Source: an uncultured Alistipes sp. (lineage in GTDB: Bacteria; Bacteroidota; Bacteroidia; Bacteroidales; Rikenellaceae). Taken from it: a DNA stretch of 8,439 nt. The translations under genes and the position numbers were made by a program. The stretch spans positions 1 to 8,439 of the forward strand of contig CAAGKW010000070.1 in the NCBI GenBank assembly GCA_900770585.1, read 5' to 3'. Each line of letters opens with the position of its first letter. Positions within the stretch are counted from its first letter, which is position 1. Of the stretch, positions 1 to 6,556 are shown one piece after another. Below the pieces are notes generated by a model. That model was not told the origin of the DNA and ran no database searches. It saw only the letters and a list, made by a program, of their open reading frames with translations.

Positions 1-817
1 GAGCCGTATCCGACAGAATCGGATAGGTATTCAGTTCGCCCGTCTCGGTATCGTAGATCACCACATCCGACCAATGGTCATAGACATCGAGAATCAACGA
101 CGGATCGTTATGGAACGTCTGCTTGATATCGTTGATCGAGTAGGCGATATAGCGGCCATCGGGGTGCCACGAGGGATAGACACACGACACCTTCGTTGCG
201 TCGGTTTTGGTATTGAGCAACTTATTATCGCCATTGAGGTGCAACAACGTACCGCCATTTTTGCCTCGGATATGGAACATCATCTTCTCGGGGTTGGTCT
301 TGGCAAACGAGTGGCAGTTGACACACGAGCTGCCCATCAACATATTCTCAACCAACGTATGTTCCTCATTCTCACTCAGATCGTAGTAGTAGATACCCAT
401 ACGCGAGTAGTATTCGTAACCCGGATCGACACGGCGGTAGCAAATGCCGTAGTCGATTGTATCGCGGCTCACCTCGATCTCGAACGGAGCATACTCCGTG
501 CACACATCATCGACCGTAACCGCCACCGTTATCGTCAATCGCTCAGCCTCAGCGAGCAGCGAACGCCACTTGCGAGCGGGGATACGCACACCTTCACGAC
601 CCTTCACCGTGATCTGTTCCGAACCGTTGTTGATCGTTGCCTCGACACGCTCGGCCTCGACCGAAGCATCGAAATTCAATGGGGCGATATTGACAGGCAC
701 CGTCACACCCGCATAGTCGGGAAAGATCGGTGGCAGTTGGTCGCTTGTACGTTTCTCGGCACTCGTGCAGGCCGCAAGCGCAACCGTTAAAGCAATTATA
801 GTGAATAATTTACGCAT
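1..817 (-). CDS. Haem-c-motif (CxxCH) beta-propeller lipoprotein, copy B2 (3' end missing)
   Basis: The first 272 residues of a lipoprotein; the C-terminus lies beyond the left edge. The start ATG at 817 is 6 bases after the stop of the preceding gene and opens a clear lipoprotein signal: a basic MRK, a hydrophobic stretch, and lipobox LAAC with Cys17. The mature N-terminus carries LPPxxPxY and NIAPLNF (about residues 28-49), both shared with the gene at 2548-4005. A single haem-c attachment motif, CVNCH, sits at residues 165-169. A conserved His182 and an RGKNGGT stretch (184-190) follow. The motif YPSWHPDGRYIAYS (214-227) is a typical PD40/TolB-type propeller blade. If the Cys residues carry haem c, this must happen in the periplasm. 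It is the last visible gene of a five-gene operon and a paralogue of B1, with which it shares order and coupling to a membrane-protein partner. Family assignment rests on motifs; the function is unknown to me. Electron transfer or haem-based sensing are possibilities only. Confidence 0.85.
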   Translation of the reverse strand, partial: MRKLFTIIALTVALAACTSAEKRTSDQLPPIFPDYAGVTVPVNIAPLNFDASVEAERVEATINNGSEQITVKGREGVRIPARKWRSLLAEAERLTITVAVTVDDVCTEYAPFEIEVSRDTIDYGICYRRVDPGYEYYSRMGIYYYDLSENEEHTLVENMLMGSSCVNCHSFAKTNPEKMMFHIRGKNGGTLLHLNGDNKLLNTKTDATKVSCVYPSWHPDGRYIAYSINDIKQTFHNDPSLILDVYDHWSDVVIYDTETGELNTYPILSDTA

Positions 818-823
818 AGTCGT

Positions 824-2545
824 TTAGAATCGGATAAAGTTAGTATAGAACCAATACGAGCGACCCCAATCCTTATACATCACCTCGGGATTGTTGCCCG
901 ACATATTGTAGGCGTGGATATAACGCTCCAAGCGATCGAACGTCGCACGATTCAGATTCGAAGGCAACGTTGCAGGATTGACGTGATTGATACGGCACAC
1001 CATTGCGAAGGCCTCCTCGTAGGCACGTGGCAGACCCGCCGTAGGAATAATCAAGTGCTCGGCAAAGGCATCAACATTCTTATAGAGCAGATAGAACGCC
1101 ATCAAGTATTCATACGCCTCGCGGTTGTTGGGACGCTGATCGACCATCTCTTCGAGCATCTTGTCGAACTTCTCCGAGAAGAACGCAAAATTCTCAACAG
1201 GCTGGTTGCGACGCAACTTGCCATACAGACGGTGCTCGTCGATTGCCTTAGGAGTATCCATTATTTCGAGCAGATTCTCCGCCCACGAACGGTAGAAAAG
1301 CGTATGTTTCAGCGCATTGAGGTATTTACGCGCCACCTCCGAGCGTCCTGCAATCATATTGGTCTCGGCCAAACGCGTTACCGTGAATGCCGAACGTTGC
1401 AGGTACGAGTAGGTCACCATCATCTCGTAGGCATAGCGTTGAGCCTCATTGACAAAACCCAAATTGAACAGCACCTCACCACAGAATATCAAGTCCTCGT
1501 CGTAGGTCATAAACAGACCCGCAGGACCATATTGCGGGAAATCGAACATACGCTCGCCCGACTGACCCGTCATCACCAACGACAGATTGAGGCAGATCAT
1601 CGCGGGGCGAGTCTGCGGATCGTGCTTGCGGGCACGCTCAATCACCTCGTTCCACTTGCCATTGCGTGTCAGGCAGTAGTATGCCATCGTATCCTCGCCA
1701 TTGGCGTCATAGTGCTTCGGCAGTACCGCCACTGCGCAAATCACTACACCTACAGCAACCACAACATTAATCCACTCACGCACATAGCGAGCTACAACAA
1801 CCGGCACGATGATCACCGCCGCCGTCGCACCCCACAACTTGCAGAAAACATCGATCTTAACGTCCAAATGGCGAAAGTACGTTCCGCCCGTAACCATCAA
1901 CGCATTGCTCAGGTGCCACGGATGAATCCACCACACCACAGCGACCGATGCCGCCGCGACAACCGCCGAAACCAATACTCGCCAATCGCGCTTCGTACCC
2001 AACTCGATCGCCACAACCGCAACCCACGCGATCACTGCCGCACCTCCGACAGCCAACCACAACGCAAGCAGTGTAGCAACCACCGCAGCCGAACGCAACC
2101 AACTATTTTTCAAGCTCATAACGCCAACTGCCGTCCACACCGCAGCCGCCAAAGCCAACAAGCCCACGGGAGTAAAGTCCTCGTCACAGAGCAGCGCCCA
2201 ATAGTAGATCGCGGGCAGATAGCTCAACGCCCACAGCGCATTACCACCCGTTGCACGCTGGATCACGCGCTGCACACCCTGCTGCAAACCCACCAACAGC
2301 CCCGCCACAATCACACCACCCAGCAACGGCAGGTGATAGAACTGCACCAAAAAGCGGGTTACATACTCGCCCAGGCCTCCCAATCGGCATATCGTTTCGC
2401 GCGCATAGTCCGCCGTCCAAAGAAAGAGTTGATTGCCCTCGAAATAGAGCAGGTGCCAGCGATAGAAGACTCCGAAAAAGAGCCACGCTGCCAACATCAA
2501 CACCATCGGCAAGACCAATCTTGCATACTTGTCTATCTGTTTCAT
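824..2545 (-). CDS. Polytopic membrane protein with C-terminal TPR-like half, copy A2 (DUF6057-like)
   Basis: A 573-residue protein starting at an ATG 2 bases after the stop of B1. The N-terminal half (about residues 10-275) holds roughly nine hydrophobic segments. Basic loops (near 93-97, 145-151, 184-189, 253-257) suggest a cytoplasmic N-terminus and a periplasmic C-terminal half. Residues 276-573 are hydrophilic and helix-rich, like TPR repeats (for example FNLGFVNEAQRYAYEMM and AGRSEVARKYLNALK). It is a paralogue of the protein at 4005-5735. Shared marks include QFY at 68-70, ALK/QLE...RSW with RSW at 419-421 in both, and GRSYWFY close to the C-terminus. Overall it resembles the uncharacterised Bacteroidetes group I know as DUF6057; this is recalled, not searched. 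No catalytic motif is evident. The 6-base gap to B2 suggests co-translation with that lipoprotein. A scaffold or sensor role is possible; a GT-C-like enzyme is an alternative from topology alone. Confidence 0.85.
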   Translation of the reverse strand: MKQIDKYARLVLPMVLMLAAWLFFGVFYRWHLLYFEGNQLFLWTADYARETICRLGGLGEYVTRFLVQFYHLPLLGGVIVAGLLVGLQQGVQRVIQRATGGNALWALSYLPAIYYWALLCDEDFTPVGLLALAAAVWTAVGVMSLKNSWLRSAAVVATLLALWLAVGGAAVIAWVAVVAIELGTKRDWRVLVSAVVAAASVAVVWWIHPWHLSNALMVTGGTYFRHLDVKIDVFCKLWGATAAVIIVPVVVARYVREWINVVVAVGVVICAVAVLPKHYDANGEDTMAYYCLTRNGKWNEVIERARKHDPQTRPAMICLNLSLVMTGQSGERMFDFPQYGPAGLFMTYDEDLIFCGEVLFNLGFVNEAQRYAYEMMVTYSYLQRSAFTVTRLAETNMIAGRSEVARKYLNALKHTLFYRSWAENLLEIMDTPKAIDEHRLYGKLRRNQPVENFAFFSEKFDKMLEEMVDQRPNNREAYEYLMAFYLLYKNVDAFAEHLIIPTAGLPRAYEEAFAMVCRINHVNPATLPSNLNRATFDRLERYIHAYNMSGNNPEVMYKDWGRSYWFYTNFIRF

Positions 2546-2547
2546 AT

Positions 2548-4005
2548 TTAGTTATTTTCTTTATATTCAAACGTTTCCGCCTCCATATCGAAGTAGACTC
2601 TTCGTACCGCACGAGCATCGTAACTCTCCGCCTGGGGATAGAGTTCGGGGATATTCATCGACTTCAACGTGGTGCGATACCACGCGGGATCGCGCTGTGG
2701 CAAAACAAACGGCGCACTCACCCGTCCCAACGAATCGACGTGAGCAATGTAGGGACGACCATAGACTCGATCGTCGCGTTTCGATGCGAATACCACCCAA
2801 CGTGAGGTCGAACTCCAAGAGTGATACGAATCCGAATAGCGTCCATTGACCGCTGCCAACGTATCGACCGCGCCACTCTGCAAATCAACCAACCAAAGAT
2901 CGGTTTCGCTATGCCAGATCGGGAATGTTCCGTAGTCCGACACCGTCACCATCAACCAGCGACCATCGGGCGAACACTTCGGGAAACTGAACGAGCGCCC
3001 CACACTTTCGGCATCGATCACCGTGCGCACCTCATCACCCAAGCGACCCGTCTGCGGATCGAAATCGATAGCGCACAGGCTATACATCATCTGGGTTGTA
3101 CTATCGGGCTGGGGGCGGCTCACGGCGCGACAGAAGTAGACCGTGCGACCATCAGCAGCAAACGCGGGGAATGTCTCTTGATACTCCACACCACTGATCG
3201 CCTTGTTATCGCTCACCGTACCTTGCTCAAAATCAATCACTATCAAATCGCTCGAACGATCATAGACCTCCATACGTTCGCTCGCATCGAGGTGGAGAAT
3301 CGGCACGATATCGGCCGTCGTGAAGATACCATAACGACCTCCGCGCTCGATCTCGCCATAGACCGCGCTACCCGACGTATGCGGAGTCGAGGTATTGATC
3401 TTGCGCACCTTGCCATCGTGCGAGTAGATCGTACCTCCACGCTTGCCGCGCACGTGCATAAAATTAGCCGGGCGCTCGGCTCGATTCGACGTGTGGCAGT
3501 TCATACACGAGCGGTCGGTCGAGATATTATCGCCCAACAATCGCTCGTCGAAGTTCTCCACATTACGCTCCACGATTTGCAACTCGTTCCAAACCTCGTA
3601 TGCCGGCTCGATCAGTCGATAGCTCAGATAGTTATCGATCTTGTCCTCCGATACGGTCCACGTAAAGCTGCGCCAACCGCAATGTTCATTGTCGCGAAGC
3701 GTCGTGAGGTGGATCAATAGTTCGTTACCACACTCAGCATCGAGCATTTCGCGCCACTTGCGCTCGTTGAAACGCATTGTCGAGCCACGACTCTCGAACG
3801 TCCAATCCCGTTCGCCCTTGATGAGCAGTTCGATTCGCTCCACCGAGTCGATCTCGAAATTGAGCGGTGCGATGTTGTACGGGATCGTTATGTCGGTATA
3901 GTTGGGATGCATCGGCGGCAACTCGGGGCACTGGCGATAACTCGTCGTGGCCTCACCGCAAGCGGCCAGTACAACCAACATCAATATGTAGATTAATCTT
4001 CTCAT
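2548..4005 (-). CDS. Haem-c-motif (CxxCH) beta-propeller lipoprotein, copy B1
   Basis: A 485-residue lipoprotein. The frame is open further upstream to 4041, but the start at 4005 is chosen for two reasons. It gives a perfect signal (MRR, hydrophobic core, lipobox LAAC, Cys16), and its ATG overlaps the stop of the preceding gene as TGATG. Residues 28-50 carry LPPMHPNY and NIAPLNF. PAYE (134-137) precedes the haem-c attachment motif CMNCH (167-171). A conserved His184 and RGKRGGT (186-192) come next. The rest looks like a WD40/PD40 beta-propeller, seen best in FPAFAADGRTVYF (279-291) and FPKCSPDGRWLMVTVSD (341-357), with a further repeat around 396-408. One blade near 210-232 lacks the usual WxPDG, although B2 keeps it at the equivalent place. 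The protein is expected to be anchored in an envelope membrane, with haem added in the periplasm if the motif is used. It is flanked by A1 and A2 in one operon. Function unknown; the fold call is good, the haem call moderate. Confidence 0.88.
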   Translation of the reverse strand: MRRLIYILMLVVLAACGEATTSYRQCPELPPMHPNYTDITIPYNIAPLNFEIDSVERIELLIKGERDWTFESRGSTMRFNERKWREMLDAECGNELLIHLTTLRDNEHCGWRSFTWTVSEDKIDNYLSYRLIEPAYEVWNELQIVERNVENFDERLLGDNISTDRSCMNCHTSNRAERPANFMHVRGKRGGTIYSHDGKVRKINTSTPHTSGSAVYGEIERGGRYGIFTTADIVPILHLDASERMEVYDRSSDLIVIDFEQGTVSDNKAISGVEYQETFPAFAADGRTVYFCRAVSRPQPDSTTQMMYSLCAIDFDPQTGRLGDEVRTVIDAESVGRSFSFPKCSPDGRWLMVTVSDYGTFPIWHSETDLWLVDLQSGAVDTLAAVNGRYSDSYHSWSSTSRWVVFASKRDDRVYGRPYIAHVDSLGRVSAPFVLPQRDPAWYRTTLKSMNIPELYPQAESYDARAVRRVYFDMEAETFEYKENN

Positions 4006-4007
4006 CA
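4003..4007 (-). other. TGATG stop/start overlap coupling A1 to B1
   Basis: Read on the minus strand, the stop codon TGA of A1 and the start codon ATG of B1 share one base (position 4005). Such overlaps usually mean that a terminating ribosome re-initiates, giving near-fixed ratios of the two proteins. No strong Shine-Dalgarno sequence precedes this ATG, as is usual in Bacteroidota. The overlap also decides the B1 start over the longer open frame. Confidence 0.8.
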
Positions 4008-5735
4008 CTCGTTCATTTGCGCATAATTGCAATAAAACCAATATGTTCGGCCAAATCGCTCCTGCAACGCCTCGCCACGACCGCGCTCCGTAACAAAGAT
4101 CCGCGAATAGTCGATGCAGTCGCGCTGCACCTCTGCCGAGATGTGATAGCGTTCGATCGCTGTCCGCAATTCGTTCTCATTGTCAAAAGCCATCATCAGC
4201 GCCTGCTGATAGATTTTCGGCGGTGCGGCGCCCCATTGCGGATAGAAGTATCGCTCATAATCGGTCACAAATCGCTCTCGATCCTTGCGCAGAAGGTGCA
4301 TCGACAGCAGGTAATCGACCGCCATACGATTCTCGCCATTGGCCTCGACCAGAGCATACAGCGCAGGATACCAATTATTTGCACCGACGAAGCCATCTTC
4401 CTTCACCAACTTCGTGCGCTCCGTATCGATCTGCTCGCTACCCTCGGCCAACATTGCGCGACGCTTCGACGCCCACGATCGGTGCAACGCCGTACGCTCC
4501 AACTGCCACAAAAACTTCTCAGCCAGCTCGCGATCACCTACGATCATCGCAATCTCGACCATCTTCTTTGCCACACGCGACGAACGCTGGTGCGGAGTGA
4601 AGGTCATAGCCAATAGCGTAGCTCGCTGAGCCTCAGCCATATCGCCAATCGCGGCCGTTGCGTCTGCCGCCGCCATTGCATAGCAGTAGCCCGTACCCTC
4701 ATCGACATCAAGCAACAATCCGTAAGTCGAAGGTTGGTAATATTCGGTCAGGCGTTCGCCCAACTCACCACGATAAGCTAATGCGAGGTTGGTATAACTT
4801 GACGCTACGTAGCTCTGGTGCTCCCAATTTGCATCGGCACGCTCCAAAACTCGATCGTAGCGATTGAAATAGGCCTCACACGACACACCGAGCCAATACT
4901 CCTCGGTGCGGTCGTAGATCGCAGTCGTTGCGATCGATGCGGTCAATACCGCCACCAACGCGCCCGCCCACGCTCGGCTACGGGCAGCAACCATTGCCAA
5001 CACCATCGCAGCCTCGGTAATGAGGAATATCGAGCAGTTTCGCAACAAATAGTTCTCAATCAGCGGATAGCAAAAAGCCTGACTCAGCGGCAGATAGAGC
5101 AACTGACCGAGTGCCACCACCGCGAAGCCCGCCACTGCCAACAGCGCTACGCTCCACACTCGTCTACCCTTGCGCCACGCCCACAATGCGCCACCCAGCG
5201 CAAAGATCGCAGCGTGAGCGCCCAATGCCCAATATGCCGCCGCAACCAACGCCGCCGCCACAACATATTTCAGCGCACCCTCACGCAGTTTCGACCACGC
5301 CGCCAGCACCCACACAGCCACCACCGCCGCAATGGTCATCGACAACGGATACTCGATGTAACCGTTCAACGCCACCTCGGTCGCAACAGGCAACAATGCC
5401 CACACGGTAGCATTCAGCGGTTGCACATCGAATCGGCGCAACACCGTTCGCGTGCCCCACCAAAGCAGCAACATCGACACGGTCAGAATCGTTGCCGCGC
5501 CACCAATAAGCAGATAGAATTGAGTCAGATAGTCGCCCACGATCGCAGCGACAACTGCCGGGCGAGCGAGATATTCCAATATAGCCGCCCCGTCAGCCAC
5601 AAACAGCACCAATTGTTCCTTGGTGAAGAGCGTATAGGGCACGCCAAAAGCAAACCAACACCAGCCGGCAACCATCGCCGCCGCCACAATCATCACCTGC
5701 AACCATCGTTGCACTTTTGTCGGGTTGGTTTTCAT
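4005..5735 (-). CDS. Polytopic membrane protein with C-terminal TPR-like half, copy A1 (DUF6057-like)
   Basis: A 576-residue protein. The frame is open to 5768, where the only upstream candidate is a GTG inside the previous gene. The ATG at 5735 leaves an 8-base gap and gives a basic N-terminus (MKTNPTKVQR) before the first membrane segment, so it is preferred. About nine hydrophobic segments cover residues 12-275. Basic loops at 96-101, 149-151, 188-192 and 252-254 place the N-terminus inside and the large C-terminal half in the periplasm. Residues 280-576 are helical and TPR-like (for example GDRELAEKFLWQLERTALHRSW). Marks shared with A2 are QFY (72-74), RSW (419-421) and GRTYWFY (562-568). 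The first periplasmic loop (34-70) has a similar EQ/NQ-LFL pattern in both. It is coupled to B1 by a TGATG stop/start overlap. It resembles DUF6057 proteins by memory only. No active-site motif can be recognised. Confidence 0.87.
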   Translation of the reverse strand: MKTNPTKVQRWLQVMIVAAAMVAGWCWFAFGVPYTLFTKEQLVLFVADGAAILEYLARPAVVAAIVGDYLTQFYLLIGGAATILTVSMLLLWWGTRTVLRRFDVQPLNATVWALLPVATEVALNGYIEYPLSMTIAAVVAVWVLAAWSKLREGALKYVVAAALVAAAYWALGAHAAIFALGGALWAWRKGRRVWSVALLAVAGFAVVALGQLLYLPLSQAFCYPLIENYLLRNCSIFLITEAAMVLAMVAARSRAWAGALVAVLTASIATTAIYDRTEEYWLGVSCEAYFNRYDRVLERADANWEHQSYVASSYTNLALAYRGELGERLTEYYQPSTYGLLLDVDEGTGYCYAMAAADATAAIGDMAEAQRATLLAMTFTPHQRSSRVAKKMVEIAMIVGDRELAEKFLWQLERTALHRSWASKRRAMLAEGSEQIDTERTKLVKEDGFVGANNWYPALYALVEANGENRMAVDYLLSMHLLRKDRERFVTDYERYFYPQWGAAPPKIYQQALMMAFDNENELRTAIERYHISAEVQRDCIDYSRIFVTERGRGEALQERFGRTYWFYCNYAQMNE

Positions 5736-5743
5736 CAGTTTCG

Positions 5744-6376
5744 TTATTTTTCGCGTTTGGGTTTCCACGCCTCGATACCGAGGTCAATCAGTCGCTGGCG
5801 TGTCGTACTATCGAGCGAACGCTCGGTTGTCATATACAGGAATCCGCCTAACGGATTGATATTGCGCTCAATGATCTCGATCGTGCGCTGTCCTGCCGCA
5901 TCGTAGCCACGTTTCATCTCTGCACGTAGCGAGTCGATCACCGCCTGGTCGCTCTGCTCGGAGATCTCGGCGCGCAACTCGTCGGCACGATTGCCTGCGG
6001 CACTCATCACTCGCTTCCACTCGGCAAGTTCGTCGTTCAGCGGCGTACCGCCACCCATACTCACCTCGCCAATCTCAACCTCCACCTCGCCCGGCTCAAT
6101 CATAACCAGCAGACGCTGAAACGGCACAGGACTCTTGCGCGAGATCGTGATGTCGCACATACGCACCTCCGCCGCATCGACCTCGAACTCGAAACGTCCG
6201 TCACGAATAACGGTCGAATCGACCTGCTCGGCCTTGGGATATGGCTGAGGTACCAGATAGACATTCAACCCCTCACACTCGATCGGAGCCGTACCACGGA
6301 TTATCATCGAGGTCGATGGCTTACATCCGACCATACAGAGCGCCACAAGCGCCATATAAACGATTCGCTGTATCAT
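5744..6376 (-). CDS. DUF4369-type lipoprotein without a thioredoxin domain
   Basis: A 210-residue protein and the first gene of the left operon. Its N-terminus is hydrophobic and ends in MVGC (Cys18), a slightly unusual lipobox with Met at -3, so lipidation is probable rather than certain. Residues 24-113 match the DUF4369 pattern: a beta-rich stretch with VDSTVIRDGRFEFE (52-65), LLVMIEPGEVEVEIG (89-103) and GTPLNDEL (110-117). In Bacteroidota this domain often forms the N-terminus of TlpA/ResA-like thioredoxin lipoproteins. Here the protein instead ends after a charged helical stretch (about 114-172) and a short tail. No CxxC pair or thioredoxin fold is present. The ATG at 6376 lies about 20 bases downstream of a good promoter. 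It is 8 bases ahead of A1, so it is probably made together with the A/B modules. Its exact role is unknown; an envelope accessory protein is likely. Confidence 0.85.
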   Translation of the reverse strand: MIQRIVYMALVALCMVGCKPSTSMIIRGTAPIECEGLNVYLVPQPYPKAEQVDSTVIRDGRFEFEVDAAEVRMCDITISRKSPVPFQRLLVMIEPGEVEVEIGEVSMGGGTPLNDELAEWKRVMSAAGNRADELRAEISEQSDQAVIDSLRAEMKRGYDAAGQRTIEIIERNINPLGGFLYMTTERSLDSTTRQRLIDLGIEAWKPKREK

Positions 6377-6396
6377 TTTGAAAGCCCTTTAATATA

Positions 6397-6428
6397 CAAA
6401 ATTAGACAAAAAAAGCGTAAATGCCAAA
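6397..6428 (-). promoter_or_regulatory. Bacteroides-type promoter for the left operon
   Basis: On the minus strand a TTTG (-33 element, 6428-6425) is followed by 20 bases and then TAATTTTG (-7 element, 6404-6397). This matches the TTTG / TAnnTTTG promoter of the Bacteroidota primary sigma factor. Transcription should begin around 6391, giving a very short leader of about 15 bases containing AAAGGG before the ATG at 6376. The element lies directly after the terminator of the upstream unit. It therefore probably drives all five genes of the left operon. Confidence 0.75.
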
Positions 6429-6466
6429 TCTTCGCCGCGACGAAAATTGGACATTCACGCATAATC

Positions 6467-6506
6467 AAAAAAAATGGGGAGCACAAACCCTAAATTGTAC
6501 TCCCCA
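6467..6506 (-). terminator. Intrinsic terminator of the SusD-containing unit
   Basis: Read on the minus strand, arms at 6506-6495 and 6486-6475 form a 12-pair stem. It has GGGG/CCCC near the base, one G/T-type imperfect position and an 8-base loop (6494-6487). A run of eight T residues (6474-6467) follows immediately. It sits about 50 bases after the stop codon of the PKD-like lipoprotein. It should separate the SusCD unit from the operon that starts at 6376. Confidence 0.9.
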
Positions 6507-6539
6507 CTCTCTGAAAAGGACTATTGAATTGCCAGAGAG
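6507..6539 (-). other. 3' UTR inverted repeat ahead of the terminator
   Basis: A perfect 7-base inverted repeat (CTCTCTG at 6507-6513, CAGAGAG at 6533-6539) with a 19-base loop lies between the stop codon at 6557 and the terminator, and abuts the terminator stem. In the transcript it could stack on the terminator as a second hairpin and protect the 3' end. The long loop makes the stem weaker, so this is tentative. Confidence 0.35.
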
Positions 6540-6556
6540 GACAATTTTTTCAAGTC

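Noticed and set aside
74..790. A 238-codon plus-strand open frame at the left edge
   Set aside because: It is antisense to the B2 lipoprotein, which has a lipobox, a CxxCH motif and a paralogue; the plus-strand product has the same Arg/His-rich shadow character.
914..2551. A 545-codon open frame on the plus strand, opposite A2, and similar long plus-strand frames opposite other genes
   Set aside because: The protein is rich in Arg, His, Gln and Ile with low-complexity texture and no recognisable domain. It lies wholly antisense to a well-supported gene whose codon use (few codons that read as stops in reverse) explains the opening.
4006..4041. Upstream extension of B1 to 4041
   Set aside because: The extra 12 residues would sit in front of a complete lipoprotein signal and overlap A1 by 37 bases. 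The ATG at 4005 gives a proper signal peptide and a TGATG junction.
5736..5768. Upstream extension of A1 to a GTG at 5768
   Set aside because: It would overlap the DUF4369 gene by 25 bases and use a non-ATG start. The ATG at 5735 sits 8 bases after the previous stop and directly before the first membrane segment.
6507..6550. Possible plus-strand terminator (CAGAGAG stem followed by TTTTTT)
   Set aside because: No gene is on the plus strand, the loop is 19 bases, and five other bases separate the stem from the T run, so a plus-strand terminator is not supported.
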